Below, piece after piece: positions 1 through 5,074 of a stretch of 7,531 nucleotides of DNA. The notes under the pieces are model-generated. The model worked only from the letters and a program-made list of their open reading frames with translations. It was not told where the DNA came from and did not search any database. Within the stretch, counting starts at the first letter, position 1, and each line of letters opens with the position of its first letter. This DNA comes from Lentisphaerota bacterium. Lineage in GTDB: Bacteria; Verrucomicrobiota; Kiritimatiellia; JAAZAB01. A program made the position numbers and the translations under genes. The stretch lies in contig JACQHI010000082.1 of assembly GCA_016199105.1 (NCBI GenBank), forward strand, positions 1 through 7,531. Direction: 5' to 3'.

Positions 1-103
1 CCACGTGAGTGGCGCCACGTGAGTCACGTAGCACGTGCCAACGTGGTCACGTGATTGCCATCCGTCAGCCGACGGATGGCTCACGCCAACGGGACTCACG
101 TCC
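1..103. repeat. Palindromic dispersed repeat, copy A (longest, cut by window edge)
   Basis: This stretch is dense in CACGTG and CGTGAG/CTCACG words. Its last 27 bases (77-103) are identical to 3442-3468 in copy B, and its last 18 (86-103) are identical to 4979-4996 in copy C. Its first 14 bases match 3418-3431 in copy B. Compared with copy B it carries extra sequence at 15-37 (in place of 4 bases) and at 47-79. The part corresponding to the left arm of copies B and C (TCCCGTGAGGGACGTTG) would lie before base 1. No coding function is supported. It is probably a non-coding palindromic element that forms branched hairpins. Confidence 0.8.
57..80. repeat. Perfect hairpin inside repeat copy A
   Basis: GCCATCCGTC (57-66) pairs perfectly with GACGGATGGC (71-80) around a 4-base loop. 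The hairpin lies within the 33 bases that copy A has and copy B lacks. There is no T-run after it, so it does not look like an intrinsic terminator. Confidence 0.8.
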
Positions 104-139
104 AAAATGTCCCGAGTATTCACCTATTTCTTCATGGAG

Positions 140-159
140 GGACGCAATCCTTTGCGTCC
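140..159. repeat. Perfect 8-bp hairpin upstream of the first gene
   Basis: GGACGCAA (140-147) pairs with TTGCGTCC (152-159) around TCCT. It lies between repeat copy A and the first gene. A T-run (TTTT, 165-168) follows only after several bases, so a terminator role for a gene left of the window is possible but weak. The rest of 104-244 holds no convincing gene. A short open frame from ATG 107 to 226 has protein-like text at its end (AAESVVDFFAKKMDPRRE) but no ribosome binding site or recognised relative. Confidence 0.55.
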
Positions 160-244
160 GCCGAGTTTTGCAGCGGAATCTGTTGTTGATTTCTTCGCGA
201 AAAAGATGGACCCTCGCAGGGAATAGCAGGCCGATTCCATAACC

Positions 245-592
245 ATGAAGAGAAGCACAGCCATCTATGCCGCGCTTGCAGTTCTTCTCCAGTTATCCCT
301 TGCCCGGGCCTATCAGACGATGGTCCCCGTATTCCGGCACTTCTACGCAGAACTCTACGGCAAGGATTCCCATCTACCATGGCTCACAGAGACAGTCCTC
401 ACTCACAACTGGATATTCTATGTATCCTCCATCATCATCGCTGTCGGTTGGCTGATGGCGCTGCGGAGCAGGAACAATGAAATAGCCGTTCACCTCACCT
501 TTTTGGGAATGATTCTCTTCCTCATTCTGGATTTTATTCATGCTATCGCTCTCGGTCTTCCCCTGATAATCACGATTACAGAATTGGAATGA
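245..592 (+). CDS. Small membrane protein, possibly related to a GspF/PilC fragment
   Basis: This encodes a 115-residue hydrophobic protein. Residues 5-22 form a hydrophobic N-terminus ending in LARA, either a signal peptide or a first membrane segment. A soluble stretch follows (about 23-53), then membrane segments at about 55-73 and 81-112. The soluble stretch, with VPVFRHFYAEL followed by LPWLT, resembles the short region before the last membrane helix of type II secretion/type IV pilus F-family platform proteins (pattern VPxFxxxYxxL..LPxLT). That likeness is from memory and is not proof of homology. The ATG at 245 has no good Shine-Dalgarno sequence; the nearest purine-rich stretch (AGCAGG, 227-232) is 12 bases away. 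The gene precedes the hydrolase by 49 bases on the same strand and may be cotranscribed. No enzymatic motif is visible and the function is unknown. I am fairly sure it is a real gene and unsure about the family. Confidence 0.6.
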   Translation: MKRSTAIYAALAVLLQLSLARAYQTMVPVFRHFYAELYGKDSHLPWLTETVLTHNWIFYVSSIIIAVGWLMALRSRNNEIAVHLTFLGMILFLILDFIHAIALGLPLIITITELE

Positions 593-641
593 AGGCGGCG
601 CTGCGCTCTCGCTTGCGAACCGTTCACAGGAGCAACAACAC

Positions 642-1742
642 ATGTCATCGGCACCGCCCCTTAGCGTCCCGCTGCTCACCGTTCTCGTTACGTGTCTCTC
701 CTGGATGGCATGGGCGGGTGAACTCGCGCGGGAGGATTTCACGTTCGCCAGCAGCCTGGACGGCACGGGGCCGCTGTATGCGACGGTCATCTATCCGTCC
801 GGGGCGCAGAAACTCCCGCTCATAGTCGTCCAACACGGCTACGACGGGCACCGGAGCAATGTGGTCTTTTCCGCGAATCGTTTCGCCCAAAAGGGCTTTT
901 TCTGCCTGTGCATAGACACCCGCGGAAACGGCGGCTCCAAGGGCGCGCAGGACGACGGCGGCGTCGAAATCATGGATATCTATGACGGCATCCAGGCGGC
1001 GGCCGGGAAATATGGAGACAAGCTCGATACCGCCAATGCCTCCATTGTGGGCTACTCGAACGGGGGCGCCAATGCGCACTTTGCCGTCGTCCGGTTTCCC
1101 TACCTGTTTCGGGCGGCGATGTCGTTCTTCGGCATTCCTGACTATGGCCTGTGGAACAAGAACGGCGTCACCTTCCGGGTCACCCAATCCGTGGGCGGGA
1201 CCGTGTCGGAAGTTCCGGACAAATATATCGCGAGAAATTCGACGCTCGCGCTCGGCAATTTGTGCGGCACCCGGTTCCACCTGGCGTATGACGAAAGGGA
1301 CTGGACCTGCCCCGTGGCGATGCAGGAGGCTTTTATCGCCGCCATCCGCCGGAGAAATTATCCGGACCTGGTCGTTCACGCGAGCAAGTTCGGCGAAACC
1401 AACCGCTGGTCGCACGGGTACAACGAGGGCCACCTGAGCGCCGCGGAAGACGCCTTCCTGGAGGATATCGCCCAGCACAAGCCGGTCCTGCTCGCGATGC
1501 CGCCGGAAGGCGAACTTGTCGTGCTCGGGTTTATTGTCACCCCGCGATTCACCTGCATCCTGGGCAAGGGCGACGATGCCGCCGCGAAGGTCACGTACCG
1601 GTTCACGGCCGACACGGCAACATTCAAATTTTCCCCCATGACCTCGGACAGGAAGGCGAAGGCCGTTGTGACGCTTCCAGGCAAGGCAGGCGACAACCGC
1701 AGCGCCGGAGGAACCATCAGCTCAACAATTGAATTCCGGTAG
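642..1742 (+). CDS. Secreted alpha/beta hydrolase (prolyl-oligopeptidase/dienelactone hydrolase-like)
   Basis: The product has 366 residues. The N-terminus (to about residue 25, ending AWA before GEL) looks like a Sec signal peptide, so the enzyme probably acts in the periplasm or outside the cell. The fold signature is clear: an oxyanion-type IVVQHGYDG (61-69), the strand CLCIDTRGNGGS (88-99), and the nucleophile elbow VGYSNGG with Ser139. The acid candidate is Asp220 in YDERDWTCPV, the usual site after strand 7. The catalytic histidine candidates are His258 and His264 in WSHGYNEGH. Residues from about 287 to the end form an extra beta-rich tail that may be a small accessory domain. The family includes peptidases and esterases, and the substrate cannot be told from sequence; peptides or acylated sugars are both possible. 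The start is supported by AGGAG (628-632), 9 bases before the ATG. The TAG stop is followed by a decayed inverted repeat. The gene lies upstream of an M55 peptidase, but a shared pathway is only a guess. Confidence 0.87.
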   Translation: MSSAPPLSVPLLTVLVTCLSWMAWAGELAREDFTFASSLDGTGPLYATVIYPSGAQKLPLIVVQHGYDGHRSNVVFSANRFAQKGFFCLCIDTRGNGGSKGAQDDGGVEIMDIYDGIQAAAGKYGDKLDTANASIVGYSNGGANAHFAVVRFPYLFRAAMSFFGIPDYGLWNKNGVTFRVTQSVGGTVSEVPDKYIARNSTLALGNLCGTRFHLAYDERDWTCPVAMQEAFIAAIRRRNYPDLVVHASKFGETNRWSHGYNEGHLSAAEDAFLEDIAQHKPVLLAMPPEGELVVLGFIVTPRFTCILGKGDDAAAKVTYRFTADTATFKFSPMTSDRKAKAVVTLPGKAGDNRSAGGTISSTIEFR

Positions 1743-1750
1743 TGAAAGCA

Positions 1751-1955
1751 AACTACGAAACACGCGAAAAGCGCGAAAACGAAAGCCAATCCCAAGGAAG
1801 CGACGAAACGGCGAGGCGGTGAGACGGTGCATCGGCGAAGGACAAGAGAGGCAACGCTTGTGAATGCGACTAATTATCGCGATTAGTCGCCGTTTAGTCG
1901 ATGCACCATCTCGCCCATTCATCCTGGTTTCGCGTATTTCGCGCTTTTCGTAGTT
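1751..1955. repeat. Imperfect, multi-module inverted repeat between hydrolase and M55 gene
   Basis: The two ends carry the same words in opposite orientation: AACTACGAAA (1751-1760) against TTTCGTAGTT (1946-1955), CGAAAAGCGCGAAA (1765-1778) against its complement at 1937-1950, GGCGAG (1810-1815) against CTCGCC (1910-1915), and GGTGCATCG (1826-1834) against CGATGCACC (1899-1907). Spacing between modules differs in the two arms, so this is an old or indel-rich palindrome rather than a simple stem. It occupies most of the gap before the M55 start and may contain or replace its promoter. No open frame inside it looks real. Confidence 0.75.
1866..1890. repeat. Perfect 9-bp hairpin inside the larger inverted repeat
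   Basis: GCGACTAAT (1866-1874) pairs perfectly with ATTAGTCGC (1882-1890) around a 7-base loop. It lies between the inner arms of the larger inverted repeat. It could be an operator-like dyad or simply the tip of the palindrome. It is not followed by a T-run. Confidence 0.75.
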
Positions 1956-2000
1956 GATAGTGAATTCGAATAGTTGAGTCCTGATCTGAGAAAACCCACC

Positions 2001-2822
2001 ATGAAAATCCTGATCATGACCGATATGGAAGGCTGTGCGGGAATCCTCAACCACGACGACTGGGTCACGCCCACGGGACGCCACTATGCGAAAGGCATTC
2101 GTCTGCTCACCGAGGAAACGAACGCGGCCGTCCGGGGCCTGACGGACGGCGGCGCCACGGAGATCGTCGTCGTGGACGGCCACGGCTATGGCGGCATCGA
2201 CCCGGAACTGCTGGACGAACGCGCCCAGCTCCTGCGCGGCGCGCCCTCGCCTCCCTGGCCCTGGGGGCTGGACAACTCGTTCCACGGCGTCGCGGTTGTC
2301 GGGCAACACGCCAAGGCCGGCACGCCCTATTCCCACATCACGCATACGGGCTGGTTCGACCACATCGATATGGCCGTCAATGGCATTTCGATCGGGGAAT
2401 ACGGAGAGCTGGCTTTTTGCGCCATGGAGCTGGGCCTTCCCATGATCCTCGCCTGCGGCGAAGAAGCGTTGGCCCGCGAAGCGGCCGCCTTGACGCCGGG
2501 CGTGGTCACGGTGCCCGTCAAGCGCGGCCTGCTGCCCGACGGCTTGGATCATCTCGACACGGACGCCTATCGCAACGCGAAGCTGTCGGCCGTCCATCTC
2601 GCCCCGGCGCGTGCGCGGCGTCTGATCGCCGAGGGCGCCAAAACGGCCGCCCGGCGCCTCGCGGCCGACTCGCATTCCTTCCGCTACCCCCAACTGTCTC
2701 CGCCCTACACCCGCACGGCCCGCCTGCGGAAAAACGGCGACACCCCCGCCCATACCGCGCGCGACACGCATCCCGGCAGCCTCATCGCGCTCGCCAACAT
2801 GCCCTACACGCGGGTGACTTGA
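2001..2822 (+). CDS. dppA: M55 family D-aminopeptidase (DppA-like), paralogue 1
   Basis: This is a 273-residue zinc D-aminopeptidase; Bacillus subtilis DppA has 274. The family forms ring-shaped decamers and removes N-terminal D-amino acids, typically from D-Ala peptides, so a role in recycling or eating peptidoglycan-derived peptides is likely. The known DppA metal ligands Asp8, Glu10, His60, His104 and Glu133 have clear counterparts: Asp8 and Glu10 (TDMEG), His61 (VVDGHG), His103 (GQHAKAG) and Glu133 (IGEYGE). The catalytic His115 matches His115 in SHITHTGW. No signal peptide is seen, so it is cytoplasmic. The ATG at 2001 is chosen because the paralogue begins with the same MKILIMTDMEG; a TTG at 1974 in frame would add 9 residues that the paralogue lacks. 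There is no strong Shine-Dalgarno sequence. A near-copy lies at 4047-4868. Confidence 0.93.
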   Translation: MKILIMTDMEGCAGILNHDDWVTPTGRHYAKGIRLLTEETNAAVRGLTDGGATEIVVVDGHGYGGIDPELLDERAQLLRGAPSPPWPWGLDNSFHGVAVVGQHAKAGTPYSHITHTGWFDHIDMAVNGISIGEYGELAFCAMELGLPMILACGEEALAREAAALTPGVVTVPVKRGLLPDGLDHLDTDAYRNAKLSAVHLAPARARRLIAEGAKTAARRLAADSHSFRYPQLSPPYTRTARLRKNGDTPAHTARDTHPGSLIALANMPYTRVT

Positions 2823-2886
2823 CCTGCGGGTTTTTTGGGTGATGGGGATGATATTTTTGAGGCATAAAAACTGTTGAGGCAGATGA

Positions 2887-3153
2887 ATGAACAGAAGAAA
2901 GAGAGCGATTTGGCCACTGTGGTTGGCCCTTTCGGTGTTGAGTTGCATCGGCATAGTTGTGTCGTTCTTCAACTTCTGGGCGGCGTGTGATCTGGGATAT
3001 GACAGGACACCGGAAGGGAAAAGGATAATTGAGGTCTGGGGCTACGCTTTTCTTGGAACTCTCTCCTTGAGCATCTTTTTTGCGGTTCTCACAGCAAGGT
3101 TCTGGATGAAGTCACGTGTGCCGTGTGATGTCGGTCAGATTCAACAGAAATGA
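2887..3153 (+). CDS. Small two-helix membrane protein of unknown function
   Basis: This 88-residue open frame begins with a basic MNRRKR. It has membrane segments at about 9-31 (WPLWLALSVLSCIGIVV and onward) and about 50-73, joined by a short loop containing YDRTPEGKR, and it ends in a short polar tail. GAGG (2876-2879) sits 7 bases before the ATG, a normal ribosome binding site distance. The gene starts 64 bases after the first M55 gene on the same strand and could share its transcript. I recognise no family. Positively charged ends with a central loop would suit an N-in, C-in topology. Its base composition is more A/T-rich than the M55 genes on either side, suggesting a different origin or weak constraint. 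It is a plausible but unproven gene. Confidence 0.55.
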   Translation: MNRRKRAIWPLWLALSVLSCIGIVVSFFNFWAACDLGYDRTPEGKRIIEVWGYAFLGTLSLSIFFAVLTARFWMKSRVPCDVGQIQQK

Positions 3154-3310
3154 AGCCCACACTCCTGGTTGGCATTCCCATATACCTTGTGAGATCCGTT
3201 CGGATGGATAGGCGGCAGCCAGGGTGAGGCGTAGGACACTCTGTCGATAAGACATTCCAATCGGGTCGCCGGGACTGACCCGTGAGGGCCAGCCCCGGTT
3301 CCCGCATTTA

Positions 3311-3327
3311 TCCCGCCTGCGGCGGGA
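3311..3327. repeat. GC-rich 7-bp hairpin
   Basis: TCCCGCC (3311-3317) pairs with GGCGGGA (3321-3327) around TGC. There is no T-run on either side, so it is better seen as one of the local palindromic pieces than as a terminator. Confidence 0.7.
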
Positions 3328-3393
3328 CCATGAGCCTTCGCTCGAAAGCTGATCTGAAACAAGGGTGTCTGTCATCCCAGGTGGCCCGACCGC

Positions 3394-3468
3394 TCCCGTG
3401 AGGGACGTTGGCCCGTCCCACGTGAGTGGCGTTGTCCAACGTGGCTCACGCCAACGGGACTCACGTCC
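3394..3468. repeat. Palindromic dispersed repeat, copy B (intermediate length)
   Basis: The left part (3394-3420) matches copy C (4955-4981) at 26 of 27 positions, and the right part (3442-3468) matches copy A exactly over 27 bases. Relative to copy C it has 33 additional bases. These amount to a 30-base imperfect palindrome (3421-3450, CGTGAG...CTCACG) with CCA on both sides (3418-3420 and 3451-3453), where copy C has a single CCA. The repeated unit reads CGTGAG-NNN-CGTTG on one arm and CAACG-NNN-CTCACG on the other. Confidence 0.85.
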
Positions 3469-3490
3469 GCAGGCGGGTGGACAGAGCACG

Positions 3491-3512
3491 CCCGCGCGAC
3501 GGAGCGCGCGGG
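3491..3512. repeat. Perfect 8-bp GC hairpin
   Basis: CCCGCGCG (3491-3498) pairs with CGCGCGGG (3505-3512) around ACGGAG. It lies just right of repeat copy B and inside the longer arms that enclose that copy. Confidence 0.8.
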
Positions 3513-3538
3513 CCACCTTGTTTCGTAACCTTGAAAAT

Positions 3539-3553
3539 CCGGCCGCAGGCCGG
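3539..3553. repeat. 6-bp GC hairpin before the retropepsin-like gene
   Basis: CCGGCC (3539-3544) pairs with GGCCGG (3548-3553) around GCA. A run TTTTGCGGCAAAATA follows shortly after. It could act in termination of upstream transcripts, but no clean T-tract follows the stem. Confidence 0.6.
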
Positions 3554-3625
3554 TGGCCTTTCGCCGTTTTGCGGCAAAATAGAGATGGCATTGGGGCGCA
3601 TGCTTTGCTACCTTAAAGCCGGATG

Positions 3626-3633
3626 AGGAGGTG
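3626..3633 (+). promoter_or_regulatory. Strong Shine-Dalgarno sequence for the retropepsin-like gene
   Basis: AGGAGGTG at 3626-3633, near-complete complementarity to the 16S rRNA tail, lies 4 bases before the ATG at 3638. It is the strongest ribosome binding site in the window and fixes the start of the small protease. It may also drive the downstream M55 gene by translational coupling. Confidence 0.85.
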
Positions 3634-3637
3634 AATC

Positions 3638-4042
3638 ATGGGTGTGTTCAGCGTTCCAATTGAACTGAAAAACTGGCAAAACCAGTTTCTTCCGGAGAGT
3701 CAACAGGGAGAGGATCTTCGTTGCAATGCCTTGGTGGACACGGGCGCCGCAGAACTTGCAATCCCAACGGATTTGATCGAGCGGCTGAAATTGAAGGAGA
3801 CTGGCGAAGTGCAAGTCTACACGGCCGACGGGGGAGAACATACCTACCGGGTTTTTGGCATTGTCGAACTCTCCGTGCAAGGCCGCACATGTCAAGTCCG
3901 CGCCATTGAGCTCCCGCATGATGCCGAACCGCTCCTGGGCGCAGTTCCTCTTGAAGAGATGGACTGGCATGTCTCCCCACAGGAGAAGAAACTGGTGCCA
4001 AACCCCAAGTCTCCTCATAAGCCTCTTCTTCCGCTCTGTTGA
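3638..4042 (+). CDS. Retropepsin-like clan AA aspartic protease
   Basis: The 134-residue protein has the single-domain plan of retropepsin-like proteases, which work as dimers with one catalytic Asp per chain. ALVDTGAAELAIP (31-43) contains the DTGA active-site motif with Asp34. The second hydrophobic-glycine motif is LLGAVPLEEMDW (99-110). The tail LVPNP (119-123) before the C-terminus is typical of the small bacterial and archaeal clan AA proteases of about 120-130 residues. No signal peptide or membrane segment is seen, so it is presumably cytoplasmic. The natural substrate is unknown for most such proteins. The start is set by a near-perfect Shine-Dalgarno sequence (3626-3633). The stop is only 4 bases before the ATG of the second M55 gene, so the two form a tight pair and are probably translated together. 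The first M55 copy has no such partner. Activity is inferred from the motif alone. Confidence 0.85.
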   Translation: MGVFSVPIELKNWQNQFLPESQQGEDLRCNALVDTGAAELAIPTDLIERLKLKETGEVQVYTADGGEHTYRVFGIVELSVQGRTCQVRAIELPHDAEPLLGAVPLEEMDWHVSPQEKKLVPNPKSPHKPLLPLC

Positions 4043-4046
4043 CAGA

Positions 4047-4868
4047 ATGAAAATTCTGATCATGACCGATATGGAAGGCTGCGCGGGAATCCTCACGCAC
4101 GACGACTGGGTCAGGCCCACGGGACGCTACTACGCGCAAGGCCAGCGCCTGCTCACCGAGGAAACGAATGCGGCCATCCGGGGCCTGATGGACGGCGGCG
4201 CCACGGAGATTCTTGTGGTGGACGGGCACGGCGCCGGCGGCATCGATCCGGAACTGCTGGATGAGCGCGCCCAACTCCTGCGCGGCGCGCCCTCGCCCGC
4301 CTGGCCCTGGGGACTGGACAAGTCGTTCCACGGCGTCGGTTTCGTCGGGCAGCACGCCAAGGCCGGCACGCCCAACTCCCACATCACGCACACGCAATGG
4401 TTCGACCACATTGATATGGCCGTCAACGGCGTTTCGATCGGGGAATACGGCCAGTTGGCGCTGTGCGCGATGGAACTGGGCGTTCCCACGATCCTCGCCT
4501 GCGGCGAGGAGGCACTGGCCCGCGAAGCGGCCGCCTTGACGCCGGGGGTGGTCACCGTGGCCGTCAAGCGCGGGCTGTTGCCGGACGGGCTCGACGCGCT
4601 CGACGCGGACGCCTATCGCAACGCGAAGCTGTCGGCCATCCATCTCGCCCCGACGCGCGTGCGGCGCCTGATCGCCGAGGGCGCCAAAACGGCCGCCCGG
4701 CGCCTCGCGGCCGACCCGCATTCCTTCCGCTATCCGCAACTGTCGCCGCCCTACACCCGCGCGGTCCGCCTGCGAAAGATGGGCGACACCCCCGCTTATG
4801 CCGCGCGCGACACGCATCCCGACAGTCTCATCGCGCTCGCCAACATGCCCTACACGCGGATCCTATGA
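4047..4868 (+). CDS. dppA: M55 family D-aminopeptidase (DppA-like), paralogue 2
   Basis: This 273-residue protein differs from the copy at 2001-2822 at 35 positions in an ungapped hand alignment. All expected metal and catalytic residues are kept: Asp8, Glu10, His61, His103, His115, Glu133. Several changes cluster near the active-site region (Ala63 for Tyr, Gly98-Phe99 for Ala-Val, Asn110 for Tyr, Gln117 for Gly, Gln136 for Glu). A shifted substrate preference is therefore possible, though this is inference. The ATG at 4047 follows the retropepsin-like stop by 4 bases, with no good Shine-Dalgarno of its own, which suggests coupling. An in-frame upstream start at 3855 would lie inside the protease gene and is rejected by comparison with the paralogue. 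The stop codon lies within the left arm of a perfect 28-bp inverted repeat, so the last codons (Ile-Leu-stop, against Val-Thr-stop in copy 1) may have been set by that element. It converges on pilT. Confidence 0.93.
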   Translation: MKILIMTDMEGCAGILTHDDWVRPTGRYYAQGQRLLTEETNAAIRGLMDGGATEILVVDGHGAGGIDPELLDERAQLLRGAPSPAWPWGLDKSFHGVGFVGQHAKAGTPNSHITHTQWFDHIDMAVNGVSIGEYGQLALCAMELGVPTILACGEEALAREAAALTPGVVTVAVKRGLLPDGLDALDADAYRNAKLSAIHLAPTRVRRLIAEGAKTAARRLAADPHSFRYPQLSPPYTRAVRLRKMGDTPAYAARDTHPDSLIALANMPYTRIL

Positions 4869-4898
4869 CCGCAAAATCCGGTTGGATTTCACCTGCCC

Positions 4899-4932
4899 GC
4901 AGTGTTGCGCGAAGCGCTTCGCACAGCGCTGC
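4899..4932. repeat. Long hairpin within the 210-base element
   Basis: Bases 4899-4915 pair with 4916-4932. There is one C-A mismatch (4908 with 4923) and two positions that pair only as G-U in a + strand RNA (4903 with 4928, 4905 with 4926). The centre GCGAAGCGCTTCGC (4909-4922) is a perfect palindrome. The two wobble pairs would be A-C mismatches in the opposite strand, a slight hint that any RNA form is read on +. Confidence 0.75.
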
Positions 4933-4954
4933 AGGCGGGAGTGTGTAACAGGCT

Positions 4955-4996
4955 TCCCGTGAGGGACGTTGTCCCGTCCCAACGGGACTCACGTCC
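4955..4996. repeat. Palindromic dispersed repeat, copy C (shortest)
   Basis: This 42-base core has CGTGAG (4958-4963) pairing with CTCACG (4988-4993), and inside it the alternative stems GGGAC/GTCCC (4963-4967 with 4971-4975) and CCCGT/ACGGG (4973-4977 with 4982-4986). It equals copy B without the 33-base inner addition. It is enclosed by AACAGGCT (4947-4954) and AGCCTGTT (4997-5004). Confidence 0.85.
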
Positions 4997-5074
4997 AGCC
5001 TGTTTTCTTAACAAGCAGGCGGGACGCCCGCACCACTTTGGGCAAATCCAACCGGATTTTGCGGTCATAGGAAA

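Larger units (their letters stand above)
3154..3637. other. Gene-free stretch made largely of palindromic pieces
   Basis: This gap of about 480 bases holds no convincing gene; the open frames that cross it run through inverted repeats. It contains CGGGTC/GACCCG (3262-3267 with 3277-3282), a 7-bp hairpin at 3311-3327, repeat copy B at 3394-3468, an 8-bp hairpin at 3491-3512 and a 6-bp hairpin at 3539-3553. Longer pairings enclose copy B: GAAACAAGG (3356-3364) with CCTTGTTTC (3516-3524), and AGGTGGCCCG (3379-3388) with CGGGCCACCT (3509-3518). The word CCCGTGAGGG at 3279-3288 may be a fragment of a further repeat copy. The promoter of the next gene should lie near its right end, but I cannot place one with confidence. 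Confidence 0.7.
4862..5071. repeat. 210-base element bounded by a perfect 28-bp inverted repeat
   Basis: The arm at 4862-4889 (starting CCTATGACCGCAAAATCC) is perfectly complementary to 5044-5071. Each arm also contains its own small hairpin, AAATCC-NNNN-GGATTT (4874-4889 and 5044-5059). The 154 bases between fold into three further hairpins: 4899-4932, 4947-5004 (closed by AACAGGCT/AGCCTGTT and holding repeat copy C) and 5019-5031 (GCGGG/CCCGC). The element fills the gap between the convergent M55 and pilT genes and overlaps the M55 stop; the pilT stop is 3 bases beyond it. It may be a small non-autonomous mobile palindrome, a two-way terminator or a structured RNA. No target duplication was found at its ends. 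Confidence 0.85.

Noticed and set aside
1..103. Possible CRISPR-like array at the left edge
   Set aside because: The repeated words are nested palindromes with no regular repeat-spacer spacing.
645..1478. 277-codon open frame on the - strand
   Set aside because: It is antisense to the alpha/beta hydrolase, whose catalytic motifs and signal peptide are clear.
2823..2845. Intrinsic terminator after M55 paralogue 1
   Set aside because: There is a T-run at 2831-2836, but the sequence before it forms no stable stem.
1722..2972. 416-codon open frame on the - strand over M55 paralogue 1
   Set aside because: It is a shadow of the M55 gene; a similar frame appears over paralogue 2 (3648-4817), as expected from the duplicated coding strand. 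It has no ribosome binding site or domain.
3112..3591. Open frames on both strands across the 3154-3637 gap
   Set aside because: They run through inverted repeats and hairpins, lack start signals, and have low-complexity Arg/Pro/Gly-rich text.
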